The notes under the pieces: model-generated
Database searches by the model: none
Seen by the model: only the letters and a program-made list of their open reading frames with translations
What the model was told of the DNA's origin: nothing
In this document: piece by piece, positions 33,832-44,424 of the stretch
How the letters are laid out: each line of letters opens with the position of its first letter
Numbering within the stretch: the first letter of the stretch is position 1
Position numbers and translations under genes: made by a program
NCBI RefSeq assembly: GCF_047511655.1
Contig: NC_133393.1
Span: 157,185,779 to 157,249,778 of the forward strand
Origin: Castor canadensis
Taxonomy: Eukaryota > Chordata > Mammalia > Rodentia > Castoridae
Length of the DNA: 64,000 nt
Direction of reading: 5' to 3'

Positions 33832-34125
33832 GGTAGGAGCAGAGCCCAGTCATTCACACCTATAATCCTAACCACTTAGGAGGTGGAGATTGGGAGGACT
33901 GGGATTTGAAGCAAGCCTGGCAAAAAGTTCTTGAGACCTCATCTCAAACAATGCCTGGGTGCAGTGGGGCACACCTGTCATCCCAGCTATGTGGGGAAGC
34001 AGAAATAGAAGGATCACATTTCAGGCTGGCCTGAGCAAATGTGAGACCCTCTCCCCAAAATAGGGGCCTGGTTTAAGTAGTAGAGTGTCACCCTGAGTTC
34101 GAACTCACAGTACCACGAAAAAAAA
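33832..34125 (+). repeat. Trimeric composite SINE with A tail
   Basis: Two B1-like units ('acacctataatcctaacca' and 'acacctgtcatcccagcta') and a shortened ID-like unit ('ggtttaagtagtagagtgt', 'ccctgagttcgaactcaca', 'gtaccacg') followed by an A-run. The ID portion lacks part of its middle ('gcctagcaagcatgag' in other copies). Confidence 0.85.
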
Positions 34126-34129
34126 ATAA

Positions 34130-34240
34130 CCCCAAGTATGTCTATGATATATTTATTTGTGTGGCTTAGGTCTTGTCTCTGCAACTAATGTTTTCTACTG
34201 CTAGGTTACTTTACTAATTTTCAGTTTCTTTTTACCAAAG
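34130..34240 (-). mobile_element. Possible L1 remnant, reverse
   Basis: 'tatgatatatttatttgtg' and 'ctactgctaggttacttta' fit L1-like sequence between two SINEs and may extend the L1 of 31915-33765. The match is weak. Confidence 0.35.
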
Positions 34241-34244
34241 GTTT

Positions 34245-34372
34245 CGTATTTTGTACCACCATCCCACTCTCTGACCCGAGGTTTCACTGTGTAGCCCAGA
34301 CTAGCCTCAAACTCAGATCCTCCTGCCTCAGCCTTCCCAGAGCTGGGATTATAGGTGTGTGGCTTGCAGCTT
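34245..34372 (-). repeat. B1-like SINE monomer, reverse
   Basis: 'ggtttcactgtgtagccca', 'gactagcctcaaactcaga', 'tcctcctgcctcagccttc' and 'gagctgggattataggtgt' are the reverse complement of a B1-type SINE. No tRNA-like unit is attached. Confidence 0.85.
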
Positions 34373-34419
34373 CTCCTTATCAAAGCTCATGTAGTCTTTT
34401 CCAGTTCCTCGATATTAAA

Positions 34420-35130
34420 GTGGTATGACGCCCGTCTCTGCCTAGGCAGCACTGGGGCTGACTTCCTGTGTCAGAGGTCATCGTGTAACCCTCGCTCTGC
34501 CTAGCTGTGCGTCCTCAGCGCGTTCTTGCTCCGGTTGTTGATCCCTGTGATCAGATTACCTTAGGTGTGTCCCACGCACACGTGACAGAGTCAGTTTCTT
34601 TTTGCTGACCTGGCTGTAGAGGAGGGTGAGCCTGCCCACAGGAGGTGACACGGCTGTCAGGCTGGACTCCATCCTGCCGTCCAGGTCCTCACTACACTCT
34701 GGTTTAATTCCTGGCGTCTTCATCTCTACCTGCTGCCTGGGAAGACCTGTGCCTTGGCGCAGGCTCGCGCTTACTCCCGCAGTCCTCACGGCCTGGCCCT
34801 GTGCGGGCTTCGTGAAGAGCGGTGATGGGACACCTCTCTCCTCCCGTTCCTTCCTCAGCGTTCAGACGAGTCTGCCGGCGACCAGAGGGCTCCGCTTTCC
34901 CTGGATTGTGCCCTGCTCTCGAACGAGCGAGCGCCGATCATTTTGTCACAGCGTTTACGTTGCTGCACTGTGGAGGATAGACTCGTCAGGTGGTGCGGGG
35001 TCCGCAGCTGATTCGGCAAATGCTCCACGCCACACGCTGCGGTTCCGCCTGTGACTTCCTGGTTGGTGTCGGTCCCCAGGAAGGACGGGTGGGAGAAGCA
35101 GGGCGTGAGGTCTTCCTTGTTCATAGCCGC
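34420..35130. promoter_or_regulatory. CpG-rich patch, orphan CpG-island candidate
   Basis: CpG is frequent here and rare elsewhere in the window. I counted about 31 CpGs by hand in 34741-35100, near the number expected from base composition, where bulk mammalian DNA has about a fifth of that. Examples are 'ctcgcgcttactcccgc' and 'cgaacgagcgagcgccgat' (34919-34937). There is no TATA box, clear splice donor or recognisable first exon. Frames across it (142 codons forward at 34626 and 34990; 89 and 72 reverse) have no domain. Alternatives are a recently inserted CpG-rich element, an L1 5' UTR or an ERV LTR. Confidence 0.45.
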
Positions 35131-36885
35131 TCAGCTGCGCTCTTGGTAACTGAAGGTCAGTCAGTCCCGACACCCTTGGCTTCCGCTTGTTCTGATGAAT
35201 TTCTGGTTGTCTTTAGTGCAAGTGACAGCTTCGTTCTCTCCATCTCCTGGTGTGGCCGCTGTGTTCCTCGTTGCTCAGGGGAGCCCTGGGTTAGCCTGTG
35301 GCAGATACAATCCAGGACATGCAAACGTTGCTTTCTTTTTTCTCAGAAACTTCACAGACTGAATGATGTTGTCATCCTGCTTACAAATACACGGGGCCTT
35401 TTGCCCGCCCTGCCCTAGGAGACTCCTCTAGAGGCTCATGGAAGGCTTTCAAGCCTGGTCATTCTGGGCAGATGGTCCTGGATGAGTGAGAGCCACTCCA
35501 GCAGCTTTATTTTATTTCATTCAGGATGGGCACTTCACAAGGATGGCTGGCTGTGTTCTGTCCTCTTGCTGCCCACCTAACTTTTGGGGGATTCCGTTCA
35601 TAAGCATCTTGGACTATCTATGCGTCTATCCTATGTCTAGACTTTTCTTCTCTACAATCTTCATTTTAAAATTTTCTCCCATCCACTTCTTGTGAAGGGA
35701 CTGGTTGAATTCTCTTTCTTAGGCAGGCTTTTTTTTCTTTCTGAGCGTTCTTCTAGGTCTCTCAGTCTTCTCTGCTCTTCCCTGTTTAGCTGGCTCACTT
35801 CTGGGCTTTTCTACATTCCCTTGTTAGTTCCTCCATGGATCTGCCACCCCCTCTTGTCCTTTGGCTCATTCTGTGTTAAGGTCTGTGTGCCCCTTCGCTG
35901 CCCCATGTTTTCCAGTGCATGGTCTTAGCTTGGCATTCTCCAGTTAGTTTCTGTTTTACTTCGACAGGGGCATCTTTGTGTAGGGTCTTCCACAACCCTT
36001 TCCTCTGGCTTACTTTTAAGTGACATCTGTGTTCCTGGTTTTAGAGGAGGTGCTGGTGGGCAGGAGCAGGGTGGTTTCCTAGCCTCATAACATAAGGGAT
36101 TCTTCTCTGCTGTCATCACCGCCTCTTGGTGCCAGGCCTGGCAGCTTGGCACCTGGTCCAGACCTGAGGCTCCACTGTCCTTTCCCATTGCCTTCCTGCC
36201 CTGTGGAGTCTCTCAGAAGGATGGTGGCAGAGTGGGTCTGACCTGTAGAAGGCAACCTTGTTGGGGACATTCATTCAGCATCCTTGACACCTTGGCTGGC
36301 ACAGTCCTCTGTCCTCTTCCCGTGGTCCTCACAGCCTCTTGGAACACGTGAAGCCTGGAGCCATGGAGCCCTCTTGGGGTTGATGGTTCTTCTCAGGTCC
36401 TCTCGCTGATGTGCTCACTCTGGGTGTTTCTCCTGTCACCAAGGATCGGTGTTTCTGTTTCTGAGCAGAAATGGGCTCTTCTTTCTCTTCCTGCTCACTC
36501 ACGCCCTAGGTGGTTCCACTGACACCACCTTAAAGGTGCTTTAGGGGTTTTGCCCGTGACTGTCTTAGTCCTCTCCTGGCTCCCTTGCTTCCATAGCAAG
36601 GAGCACAAGGCGTACTGTGGGACATTTGCCATCAACAGAGTCACTGTCCTTAACAGCTGTGATCAGCTTTTCTAGGGGCTGCAGTGGGACACTTCCCAGG
36701 TTGTTCAGTTTTTCTCGTACTAGTGAAGGTAGAGATGAAGCAGTAATTGTGTGTCACTCTGGCTCTCTGTGATGCCCACAAGTTCCCGCCTTCTGCAGCA
36801 TTCCTCTCTGTGATTGGGCGACTGGGCTGCCCGTCTGCCCTGAGGCCGCCTGCGTTCTCCCTGCTGCTGGTTTCTGGCTCTGCAG
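35131..36885. other. Unassigned T-rich/CT-rich stretch
   Basis: Long CT-biased sequence with no recognised exon ('gggactggttgaattctct', 'ttaggcaggcttttttttc'). The persistent strand asymmetry suggests an old reverse-strand retroelement, possibly L1 5' sequence continuing from the preceding L1, or a processed copy. I cannot name it. Confidence 0.3.
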
Positions 36886-36889
36886 TGAG

Positions 36890-37025
36890 GGCAGCTTAGG
36901 AAACTCCCCATGTGTAAAACTGGGCTAGTCATGGTGCCTTTTTCCCTAGCGGGATTGCAAGGGTGAAGTGAGATAAACAGTGGACTGCCTCGGGCACAGC
37001 GAGGACTCAGTAAATCTTGACTTAT
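36890..37025 (+). repeat. MIR SINE fragment
   Basis: 'ggaaactccccatgtgtaa', 'aactgggctagtcatggtg', 'agtgagataaacagtggac' and 'gaggactcagtaaatcttg' follow the MIR order (TTTCC..CATCTGTAAAA ... CAGTAAAT). Confidence 0.65.
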
Positions 37026-38010
37026 TTATCAGGAGTCTGCCAGGCCTCTTGGTTTTGATTCTGGTTGCTCTAGTGCCTATGTGTTAGAGCCACTGGGGCC
37101 ATGGCTGCATTCCTTACATCTCTGTCATTTCCCATCAACCCATTGCTGATGCTTTTCTGCAGCTGTTCACTTGAGGAGACATCTGTCCACCTCATGGCCT
37201 ATGGTCGTGTCCTGGAACACGTGTCTGGGTGCAGGTGGAGCCTCTGTCTGCGTCACAGATGAACAGGGGGCTCTGGTGGGGGGCAGGGAAAGGGCACAGG
37301 TGTACGGCTGCAGTGATTAGCTGTGATTGGGAGGGGTCCTCATTGTGTGTGGGGGTTCAGCCCCTCTTCTATGCTGAACTAGTAGACACCCACTGGGAGG
37401 GACCTGAGGACTGTGGCAGCTGGAGGAGGAGGAGCACAGGGCAAACGGTATGTGGCATGTCTGCAGAAGCCGGGGCTCACTCTGACACACACCCTGTGTG
37501 CGCTTGGCCCATTACTCACCCTCCAGTCTTTGCTAGCCCCTGGTAGCTCCTGGGAGGTAGGCATCTGTCCCTGGGAGGTGGCTGGAGGCAGTGGCCACAG
37601 AGACAACAGACATGGATCTTAGGGCCAAACCGAGATCAGCGTTCTGACCCGCTCTCAGACACACTGGCTTTGGTTGGCACTTGCTCAATTGATATTGTGA
37701 CACCCTTCAGAGGGGTTGTGGGGACTGAGTGACATGACAGTGTGCTGACCTCCTCGAAGGGTCAAAGTGGGGCTAACCACCAGGGCTGCCCTCATTCCCC
37801 GTCAGGGCCCTGTGGAGGGTCCCTGCTGTTCCCAGGAAACGTGAGCCTTGAGGGTAGGCCTATGGGGCCCTGCTGCGGTGCCCCTTCCCGGCCGTGTTGC
37901 TCACCGACTCCAAGGCCCAGCTCCGGCTTCTCCCTGTTGTGGTGCAGGGCAGCACAAAGAGCCAGTGGTGGCTCTGTGCATGTCTGGGCCTCTGATGTGT
38001 GAGCCAGTCT
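37026..38010. other. Gene-free stretch
   Basis: No exon recognised. A very worn MIR may be present near 37690-37740. Confidence 0.35.
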
Positions 38011-38014
38011 CCCC

Positions 38015-38180
38015 GAACCTTAGTCAAACCAATAATCTCATGTTGATGGACAAAATTAGTCTCTGAATTCTAATGAGACTGTGTACCCGGGAGACAGACA
38101 GCCCATCTGAACATTAAATGAGAAAATTGCCAATTCTGCTGGTTCCTTTAGAGACTTGTTTGCATTCTGTCAGCTCCCAT
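38015..38180. promoter_or_regulatory. Candidate conserved non-coding island
   Basis: 'caaccaataatctcatg'-like, 'gacaaaattagtctctgaa', 'ctgaacattaaatgagaaa' and 'gacttgtttgcattctgtc' give CCAAT, TAAT/ATTA and POU-like words within about 160 bases and no known repeat. It lies 500 bases from the stronger island that follows and could belong to the same regulatory block. Confidence 0.4.
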
Positions 38181-38367
38181 TGTGAAGGGGACCACAGACA
38201 CTGAAGGGGTGGGTGGGGTGGGAGGCCCTGGGCCTGTGGGGCTGGTGAGGTGCCTGGCTCTGTGCCCTCCCTGAGCTACTGTCCTGCCTTCCCTTTTCAC
38301 TGTGTGCCTCGAGTCCAGCCTGGAGTACCTGGTGAGAGACCCTTTCTCATATGTAGATAATGATAGA

Positions 38368-38407
38368 TAGACATGGAGGGAGGGAGAGAGGGAGGAAGAA
38401 GGAAGAG
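38368..38407. repeat. Purine-rich GGGA/GGAA tract
   Basis: Short run of AGGGAGGGAGAGAGGGAGG type, a degenerate purine microsatellite. Confidence 0.7.
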
Positions 38408-38654
38408 CGGTCTTACAGGGGCTCATAGCTATAGACACATTTCCCCTTAAGGCCTCCCTCTGCTGTGGGATAGGCACTTCCTATTCTCAGACGCCCCCCA
38501 CCACCCTTTATTCTCTAGCTGAGAGGGTCGAACTCTTTCCGTGTTCTTCACAAGAAGTCTCAGGTCAGGACAGCATCTGTGGCCCACATGGAGGAGCGTG
38601 AGCTGAGCCCTGTGAGCTGGGCCACATGAGCGAGGTTCCAACAAAAGCATCCAC

Positions 38655-39345
38655 GTAAGGTGTGCGAGCTCCACAGTGAGTTTGAAATTACTTTACTAAA
38701 CATCCAAATCACTGTTTGCCCCAGCGACCTCTCCCTTCCCGTCTCACATCAGAGGTATAATACAGGCAGATCATTGAGTCGCCACCAAAGCTAACGGCTG
38801 ACATTGGCGCTAATTGTAATTACAAATTAGTATAGAAATGTGCTTTTAGAGATTAAAATGATTGGTAGGTCCTGACCCCTACGCATCACCCTAAGTGATG
38901 GACGACAAAGGAGCCTCACGTTAAATAAAGTCCATCTAACAGGCTTTTGAGAGAGAAAAGATGCAAATTCATTGATTTTCCTTTCCCCTTGATTTGCAAA
39001 TACGCCTCCTGCATAGATAAACACCGCCCGTCTGGATGGTTGGCAAGTCAGCCTCGGCCCCAGCTCCGAGAGGCCGTTTCTTCATCACTTTCCATACGGG
39101 TTGACGACCTCTAATAACAGCTTTGTACGGTAAGCACTTTCTACACTCTGCAAATTGCATTCCGTATTAGAAATATTATCTCCATGCAGCAAACTCAGTT
39201 AGCGATTAGCCGAGTGGGTAAAATGCCTGTCAGAGAGAGGGTGCGGGTTTCATGGAGCAATTACGGTGGGCGCTGTGTTTGCATTTGGTGTAGTATTTAT
39301 ACTGGGGGCTGCTGTCAATGACAAAGTGATAGGAAGACAAATGTG
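38655..39345. promoter_or_regulatory. Strong candidate developmental enhancer / conserved non-coding element
   Basis: About 690 bases with no recognised repeat and unusual motif density. TTGTAATTACAA at 38814-38825 is a perfect 12-base palindrome inside TAATTGTAATTACAAATTAG (38811-38830). ATGCAAAT at 38961-38968 is a perfect POU octamer. TGTCAATGACA at 39313-39323 is an inverted TALE (PBX/MEIS) pair. Further ATTA/TTAGCG words lie at 39195-39215. Several CpGs survive within AT-rich sequence. No long frame crosses it, so an exon is unlikely. Enhancer function is inferred from motifs, not shown. Confidence 0.55.
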
Positions 39346-40375
39346 TCAGGGGCCGTCGGCAGCCCTGGCTGCAGCTTCTCTCCTCGTTCCACCAGGGGTC
39401 CCGAGGCTGTGGCCGCAGATGGGCTCATCAGACTTCTGGACAGAAGTGACTTCTGGACACTTCGGGGTGGATGGGAGCAGTGGGTGACTCAGGTTTGATG
39501 GCAGGATTCAATGAGATGTCACTGCCGATGCCAGCCCACGGTTGGTGCTCAGTTCCTTCATTCATTCCAGACAGGCTCCATATAGTGGGCAACGGACACG
39601 CCCCATGCTCCTGCAGCCTACAGGGGAGAGAGGAGAGTGCGGGGCCAGTGCCGACACAATGCAATCAGGAGGTCATAGGAAATGCAAGCAGAGGAGGGGA
39701 CAGGTGTGGCGAGGGAGGGCTGGCTTGGATGCTGTGGTCACAAGGGCCACTCTGAGGGGTTCACACCTGGCAAAGTCCCCAAGCAGATGCTGGAGCAGGG
39801 CAGTGGACAGATGAGAGATGCTGGATGGCATTCTAGATGGATGATGAATTGTAGGTTAGAGGGGATCTGAGGGAGGGTCCAAGCTTCGGGTCCAGCCCCA
39901 GGCAACGGTGGGCACCTGATGAGAGGCAGTTCTGTGAGTGTGGTTCCCAAGGACAGCAGACATGTCTAACTGAGGATGAGGTTGTCTCTGAGTGAAGCTG
40001 GAGGGGCACAGAGTACCTGCACCGCCTGCATTTCCTGCTCACGTGCCTGTGACCTTCTCTTTAGTCCCCACAGTCTCCCCATCATTTATCAGAGAAGTTT
40101 CCAGCTAACTGGGCCAGGCAGGAAATGTCTGCAGATTTTAACACTCCAGGTTGACAGCAGGTCTGAGTAGGAGATAGCTCTGTTCCCTGTCAGACCCTGG
40201 CTGCTCTCCCTCAGCCCCCCATGTCGCCTCTGCCTGCCCAGGCTTAGTTCTCCAGACTTCCAGACCTGACCTGGCCAGAGGTTCAATCACCGCTGCCCAG
40301 CAGCCACCGCCTCCCTACTCCAGACAAGCCTGGCTGCACGCCAGGGTCCCAGCCTCACTGTCTTCCCCACGGGGA
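39346..40375. other. Gene-free stretch
   Basis: No exon or named repeat. Overlapping short frames on both strands. Confidence 0.4.
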
Positions 40376-40377
40376 CA

Positions 40378-40425
40378 CAGCTCCCTTTCCTCTTTCCTTG
40401 CTCCCTTTCCTCTTTCCTCTCCTCT
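40378..40425. repeat. Duplicated pyrimidine unit
   Basis: 'gctccctttcctctttcct' occurs twice in tandem (starting near 40380 and 40400), a local duplication within a pyrimidine-rich tract. Confidence 0.7.
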
Positions 40426-40469
40426 ACCCAGGAGAGGGTCAACTGCTCCTCCTGCAAGGCCACCTTTTT

Positions 40470-41060
40470 CTTGTGGTTTTAGGAGTCAGTGAGCAAACCG
40501 ACCAGTCTCTCAGGATTAGTTTTAAAATGAGCTCTGGAGTACGCCTGGCGCTTCAGCTGCTCCAGCCCATTTTTCTACATTGTCTGCACCTGCACCTGCT
40601 GCCCAGCGAGAGCCAGGTTGGCTGGGAGCCTAAACTATGGGAGATTAATGGATAAAGCAATCATACGCCCTAAAATTGGGTCCTCAAGTCAGGGAAAGGG
40701 ATGAGGAAGGGGTCGCGGGAGGAGGGTTTGCGCAGGCAGTTTTATTAACCCCTCTGCGACCTCAGAAATTTCTCCTCCCGCACAGCTCCCTCTGTGAGTC
40801 CGGGGGCCGCTGAGATCGGCTGCTGGTGGTGGAGCTGGCTGGAGGCAGGGGATCCTGAAAAAGAACGAAGAGGCCCCGGCCCTTTGCTTTCGCTGTGGTG
40901 ATTTCTAGTGTTCATCTGGGCTGTCTGAAGAACACTGGCTGTTGCTTTTCAGTGTCTCAGTGAATTATTTAATGGGGAATGAACACCTGCCCTCTGAGTG
41001 CCTTTCAGAACGCAGAGGGATTAGAAGGGTAGACATGTTTTCCTTAATATCTCACTTTGT
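40470..41060. promoter_or_regulatory. Candidate conserved non-coding island
   Basis: 'ctcaggattagttttaaaa', 'gggagattaatggataaag', 'gcaatcatacgccctaaaa', 'gttttattaacccctctgc' and 'gtgaattatttaatgggga' give repeated homeodomain-type cores in mixed GC/AT sequence. Some CpGs survive and I see no known repeat. It lies 1.1 kb beyond the island at 38655-39345. Confidence 0.4.
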
Positions 41061-42470
41061 CTTTCCTGGGAGAGCCGACCTCAGCTCAACGTAGCTCACT
41101 GCCGAGGTGGGCTGGGGTCTGCTTTCCCTTTCTTCTGCCCTGTGCTCCAGCCAGGCGGCGGGATCCCAGGGGGTGATTTAACTCAGTACCCCCTCGCTAA
41201 GCAGTCTAACCTCCCATCCTGGGGTCCTTGGGCCTCGTCCCATCTCCACACCCACTTGCCTGTGACTCCTAGCCTTCCTCCGTGGAGCCCAGGGTTGGGC
41301 GGAGGACCCCGAGAGACAGGCAGCAACTCCCGTCAGTCCTCACCCTCTCCCTGTGCCTGTCCTGGCAGTGGCCACAGTCCTGACATGTAGCCATCCCCTG
41401 GTGCAGAAGCCCCATCCCAGTATGGAGACAAGGTAGCCCACATGTCTCCTGGCCTCACATGGCTACGTCCTGCCCCAGGTGGTGCTGAGAAAGCGTCCAG
41501 GGCACAGGTGGCCTTCAGGGTACACAGAGAGGAGGAAGGAGTGGAACCGAGTGATCTGAGAGAACAGGGCTCAGGTGATGAGATCCATCCAAGTGGACAT
41601 CCACAGAGGAAAGTGACCTCCACTGGTACCCGCCATGCCCTCACCATCCTCATCTTGTGGGATCTCAGCTTGGGATCTGGGTGTCCCTGAGCCATTTGGG
41701 CACCAGGACCTTCTTTTTAGGGGGAGAGGGAGGGACTGCATGGGAGAGCAGGTTCCATGCTCAGCCAGGCCTTGGGGTTCAGCATGAGGCCCCAGGGAAG
41801 CTGTCCATCTTTCTTCTAACTCCTCTCTAACCTCAAGGCCCCAGACCCATCAAGGCATGGGTCGTGGACTTCTGAGGCACTGTCTGGCTCTCCCTAGCTG
41901 GGGTGGACAAAGGCATTTGGAAGCAATAGGACCTCTCAGTGGCAAGGTGTGGTCCGATGCTAGGGCCCAATGGTGGTGACTGGTGTAGGGATGGAGTCCA
42001 GGCTGGGGTTGTATGATGGCGCCCACGCCAGAGGACGGGGCTGGGTGCCACATTGCATTCTGAGGGAAGCTGGAAACCAGAGCTTGAATTGGAGGGGACA
42101 ATAGAGACTAGTGCCAAGTTGTCCTGACTGTCACCCACTCCCCAACTTGCCAAACTCAGTTCTTTTCCCAGCAGTGATTAAGCCACAGCCTCACTCAACA
42201 CACACTCAACACACAGACATGAATCTGACAGTCTCCACACCTTGGGGAGGGGATTCTAGCATTTAGTACAGCTGGCAGAGCAACAATGGGCAGTGGGCGA
42301 ACTGTGACAATCAGCTTAACTGGGAAGACAATGACAGACAGGCTGTGCTCACCTACAGTACCTCTTCCTCTCACATAACAGGTGCTTACATCTACACACC
42401 CTGCAGGCCCCGAGCCCCCTTCCACTCCTGTCCACACGTCAGCTGAGGGCCTTCCAGGGATCATTTGGAT
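41061..42470. other. Gene-free stretch
   Basis: No exon or repeat recognised. The reverse frame at 41333-41695 overlaps a forward frame and has no domain. Confidence 0.4.
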
Positions 42471-42894
42471 ATCCTATCCTTCAATAAATGTAGGAAAGCT
42501 GATAAAATGATCAAATATCAGCTTAAAGCATGGATACCTGTGAAGAAAGTAAAAGCAATTCCCAAGAGACCCCACACAAGGAGGGGCCCGAGCTCCCGAG
42601 GGGACTGTAACGGCTCCCGGCTGTCACCAGCCTCGGTAACCAGGGGGCTTGGTTTTCAAAAACTTCAAGGATTTGTACCTGGCCTGTGAGTAAGTGCCCC
42701 TGCCTCCAGACACCTGTGTGAAGAAACAAGAGGGACCCTCAAAGGGGCTGCACTCAGTGGACAGGGAAATGGAACAAAGCCAGCCCGAGAGCAAAGGGAA
42801 ATGACAACCACAGGTGACCATCAGCGGCTTTGTCGTGTGTATGCTACCTTGAGAGACTGTGAAATCAAAATGGAAATAAGCCTAAAACATCTCC

Positions 42895-42955
42895 AGACTG
42901 GGTCACCCGACAGTGTTCTAGGTCACCTGGCAGAGCTCTGGGTGACCTGACAGAA
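42895..42955. repeat. Short tandem repeat, unit about 22 bases
   Basis: 'gggtcacccgacagtgttct', 'aggtcacctggcagagctct' and 'gggtgacctgacag' are successive related units, about 2.5 copies. Confidence 0.6.
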
Positions 42956-43785
42956 TAGGAGTCCTCCAGAGGGCACACCCTGGTCTCAGTCCCTGAAGGA
43001 GTCTCACAGACTATGTCCTGCTGACCCCAGCACACAACTCCAAGTACAAATCCCACAAGGACAGGTGCTGCCAGAGCACAGGGGGCATGTTAATTAAGCC
43101 AGACAGGGGATGTGTGACCCACGGAGCACAGCCATGTACTCAGAAGCACAGGCACAGACCCAGGAAAACCCAATACAGATACCAAAAGCATCTGACAAAT
43201 AAAGAAACAGAGTGTAAGGATAAGAAGCGAAGTCATTGTGATGCGTTGAGAATTTGAGAAGGGGCTCAGCTGAGTAAGCTTCCCAGAGAGGCAGAGACAG
43301 CCTGACTGGGCGACAAATGATTTTGCAAATTCAGGTGAGTTTCAAATTCTTTCTTTTCAACAAAACTTGGTGCCACATAAACTATCAAAATTAAACATAT
43401 GTAAAACGTAAAATTGGTTTCTGGTTAAATAGTTTGTATAAAAACATTTCTAATTATTTAAAATGCTACCAGATGACAGATCCCTGTGTGGTTGTAGACG
43501 TGATTTGGCCATCGACTGTTACCTAAAAACACCCCAGAAACACCATGGCTAACAACTGCTCTCCGTGGACGGGTCAGCGGGGCCGTCTCCCCATGGAGAA
43601 AGGGGAGGCCACTAGGATGGCCATCTTGAAGGACTCCTTACTCCATGTTTAGTGACTAAAGGAGCAGGGCTGTCACTCAAAGCCGCTTCCTGTGGCCTGT
43701 CTGTAGCCCGGGCTTCCTTCCTTCGTGGTGAATGAGTGGACATCTAGTGCCTCAGAAACAGACAACGCCTGTGAAAACATCTTAG
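42956..43785. other. Gene-free stretch with AT-rich patch at 43320-43480
   Basis: The AT-rich block ('attaaacatatgtaaaacg', 'catttctaattatttaaaa') may be an old L1/DNA-transposon remnant or a conserved island. I cannot assign it. Confidence 0.3.
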
Positions 43786-43789
43786 AAGT

Positions 43790-44295
43790 TAAAACTTAAT
43801 CGTAACAAAATGCACACTGCCCAGAACATACTACCACTATGTTATCAGGAGGTCTTTGCCTCTGTCCACCTCTAGAACGTTGTCACTTTCCCTAACTGAA
43901 GCTCAGACCCATTGCACACTGGTCCCGACTTCCCATCCCCAGGCCTGGAAGCTGCCTTTCTACCTTCTCTGAGAATGGGTTTCAGTATATTCTGGGCACC
44001 CCATGAAAGGAGAGTCCCAGTGTTTGTTTTGGGACCGGCTTGTTTCACTCAACACCATGCCCTTGGGGTTCATTCAATTTGCAGCAGCTATTGGAGCTTC
44101 CTTTTTTAAGGCTGAGTAATATTACATTGCACAAGTGGACCACATTTTGCTTATCCATGCATTTGAAGTTTTCTCTCTGTGAACAACACTCTATGAACCT
44201 GGCTGTGCAAATTTCTCTCCAAGGCTCTGACTTCTATTTTGTGTGTCTAACCCCAAGGGGCTCTGCCCCTCGGCTGTGCTCCACTCCCAGTCTAC
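43790..44295 (-). mobile_element. Old L1M 3' UTR, reverse
   Basis: 'aagctcagacccattgcac', 'gaccggcttgtttcactca', 'aaggctgagtaatattaca' and 'gaccacattttgcttatcc' occur in the order of the reverse complement of an L1M 3' end. Diverged and non-coding. Confidence 0.8.
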
Positions 44296-44424
44296 CTGAC
44301 TATTCTCGCTTCAGAGCCACACTCCCTTAATTACCATAGCTTAAAATGCCTGCATGCTCAGTGGAGGCGTGTGACCACCTTGAACTCACTCAAGACAGCC
44401 TTGTCTTTTCTTAAATTTGATTAT

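Noticed and set aside
34626..35418. Two 142-codon forward frames over the CpG-rich patch as a first exon
   Set aside because: They are in different frames, have no domain or convincing splice donor, and high CpG/GC content alone lengthens open frames.
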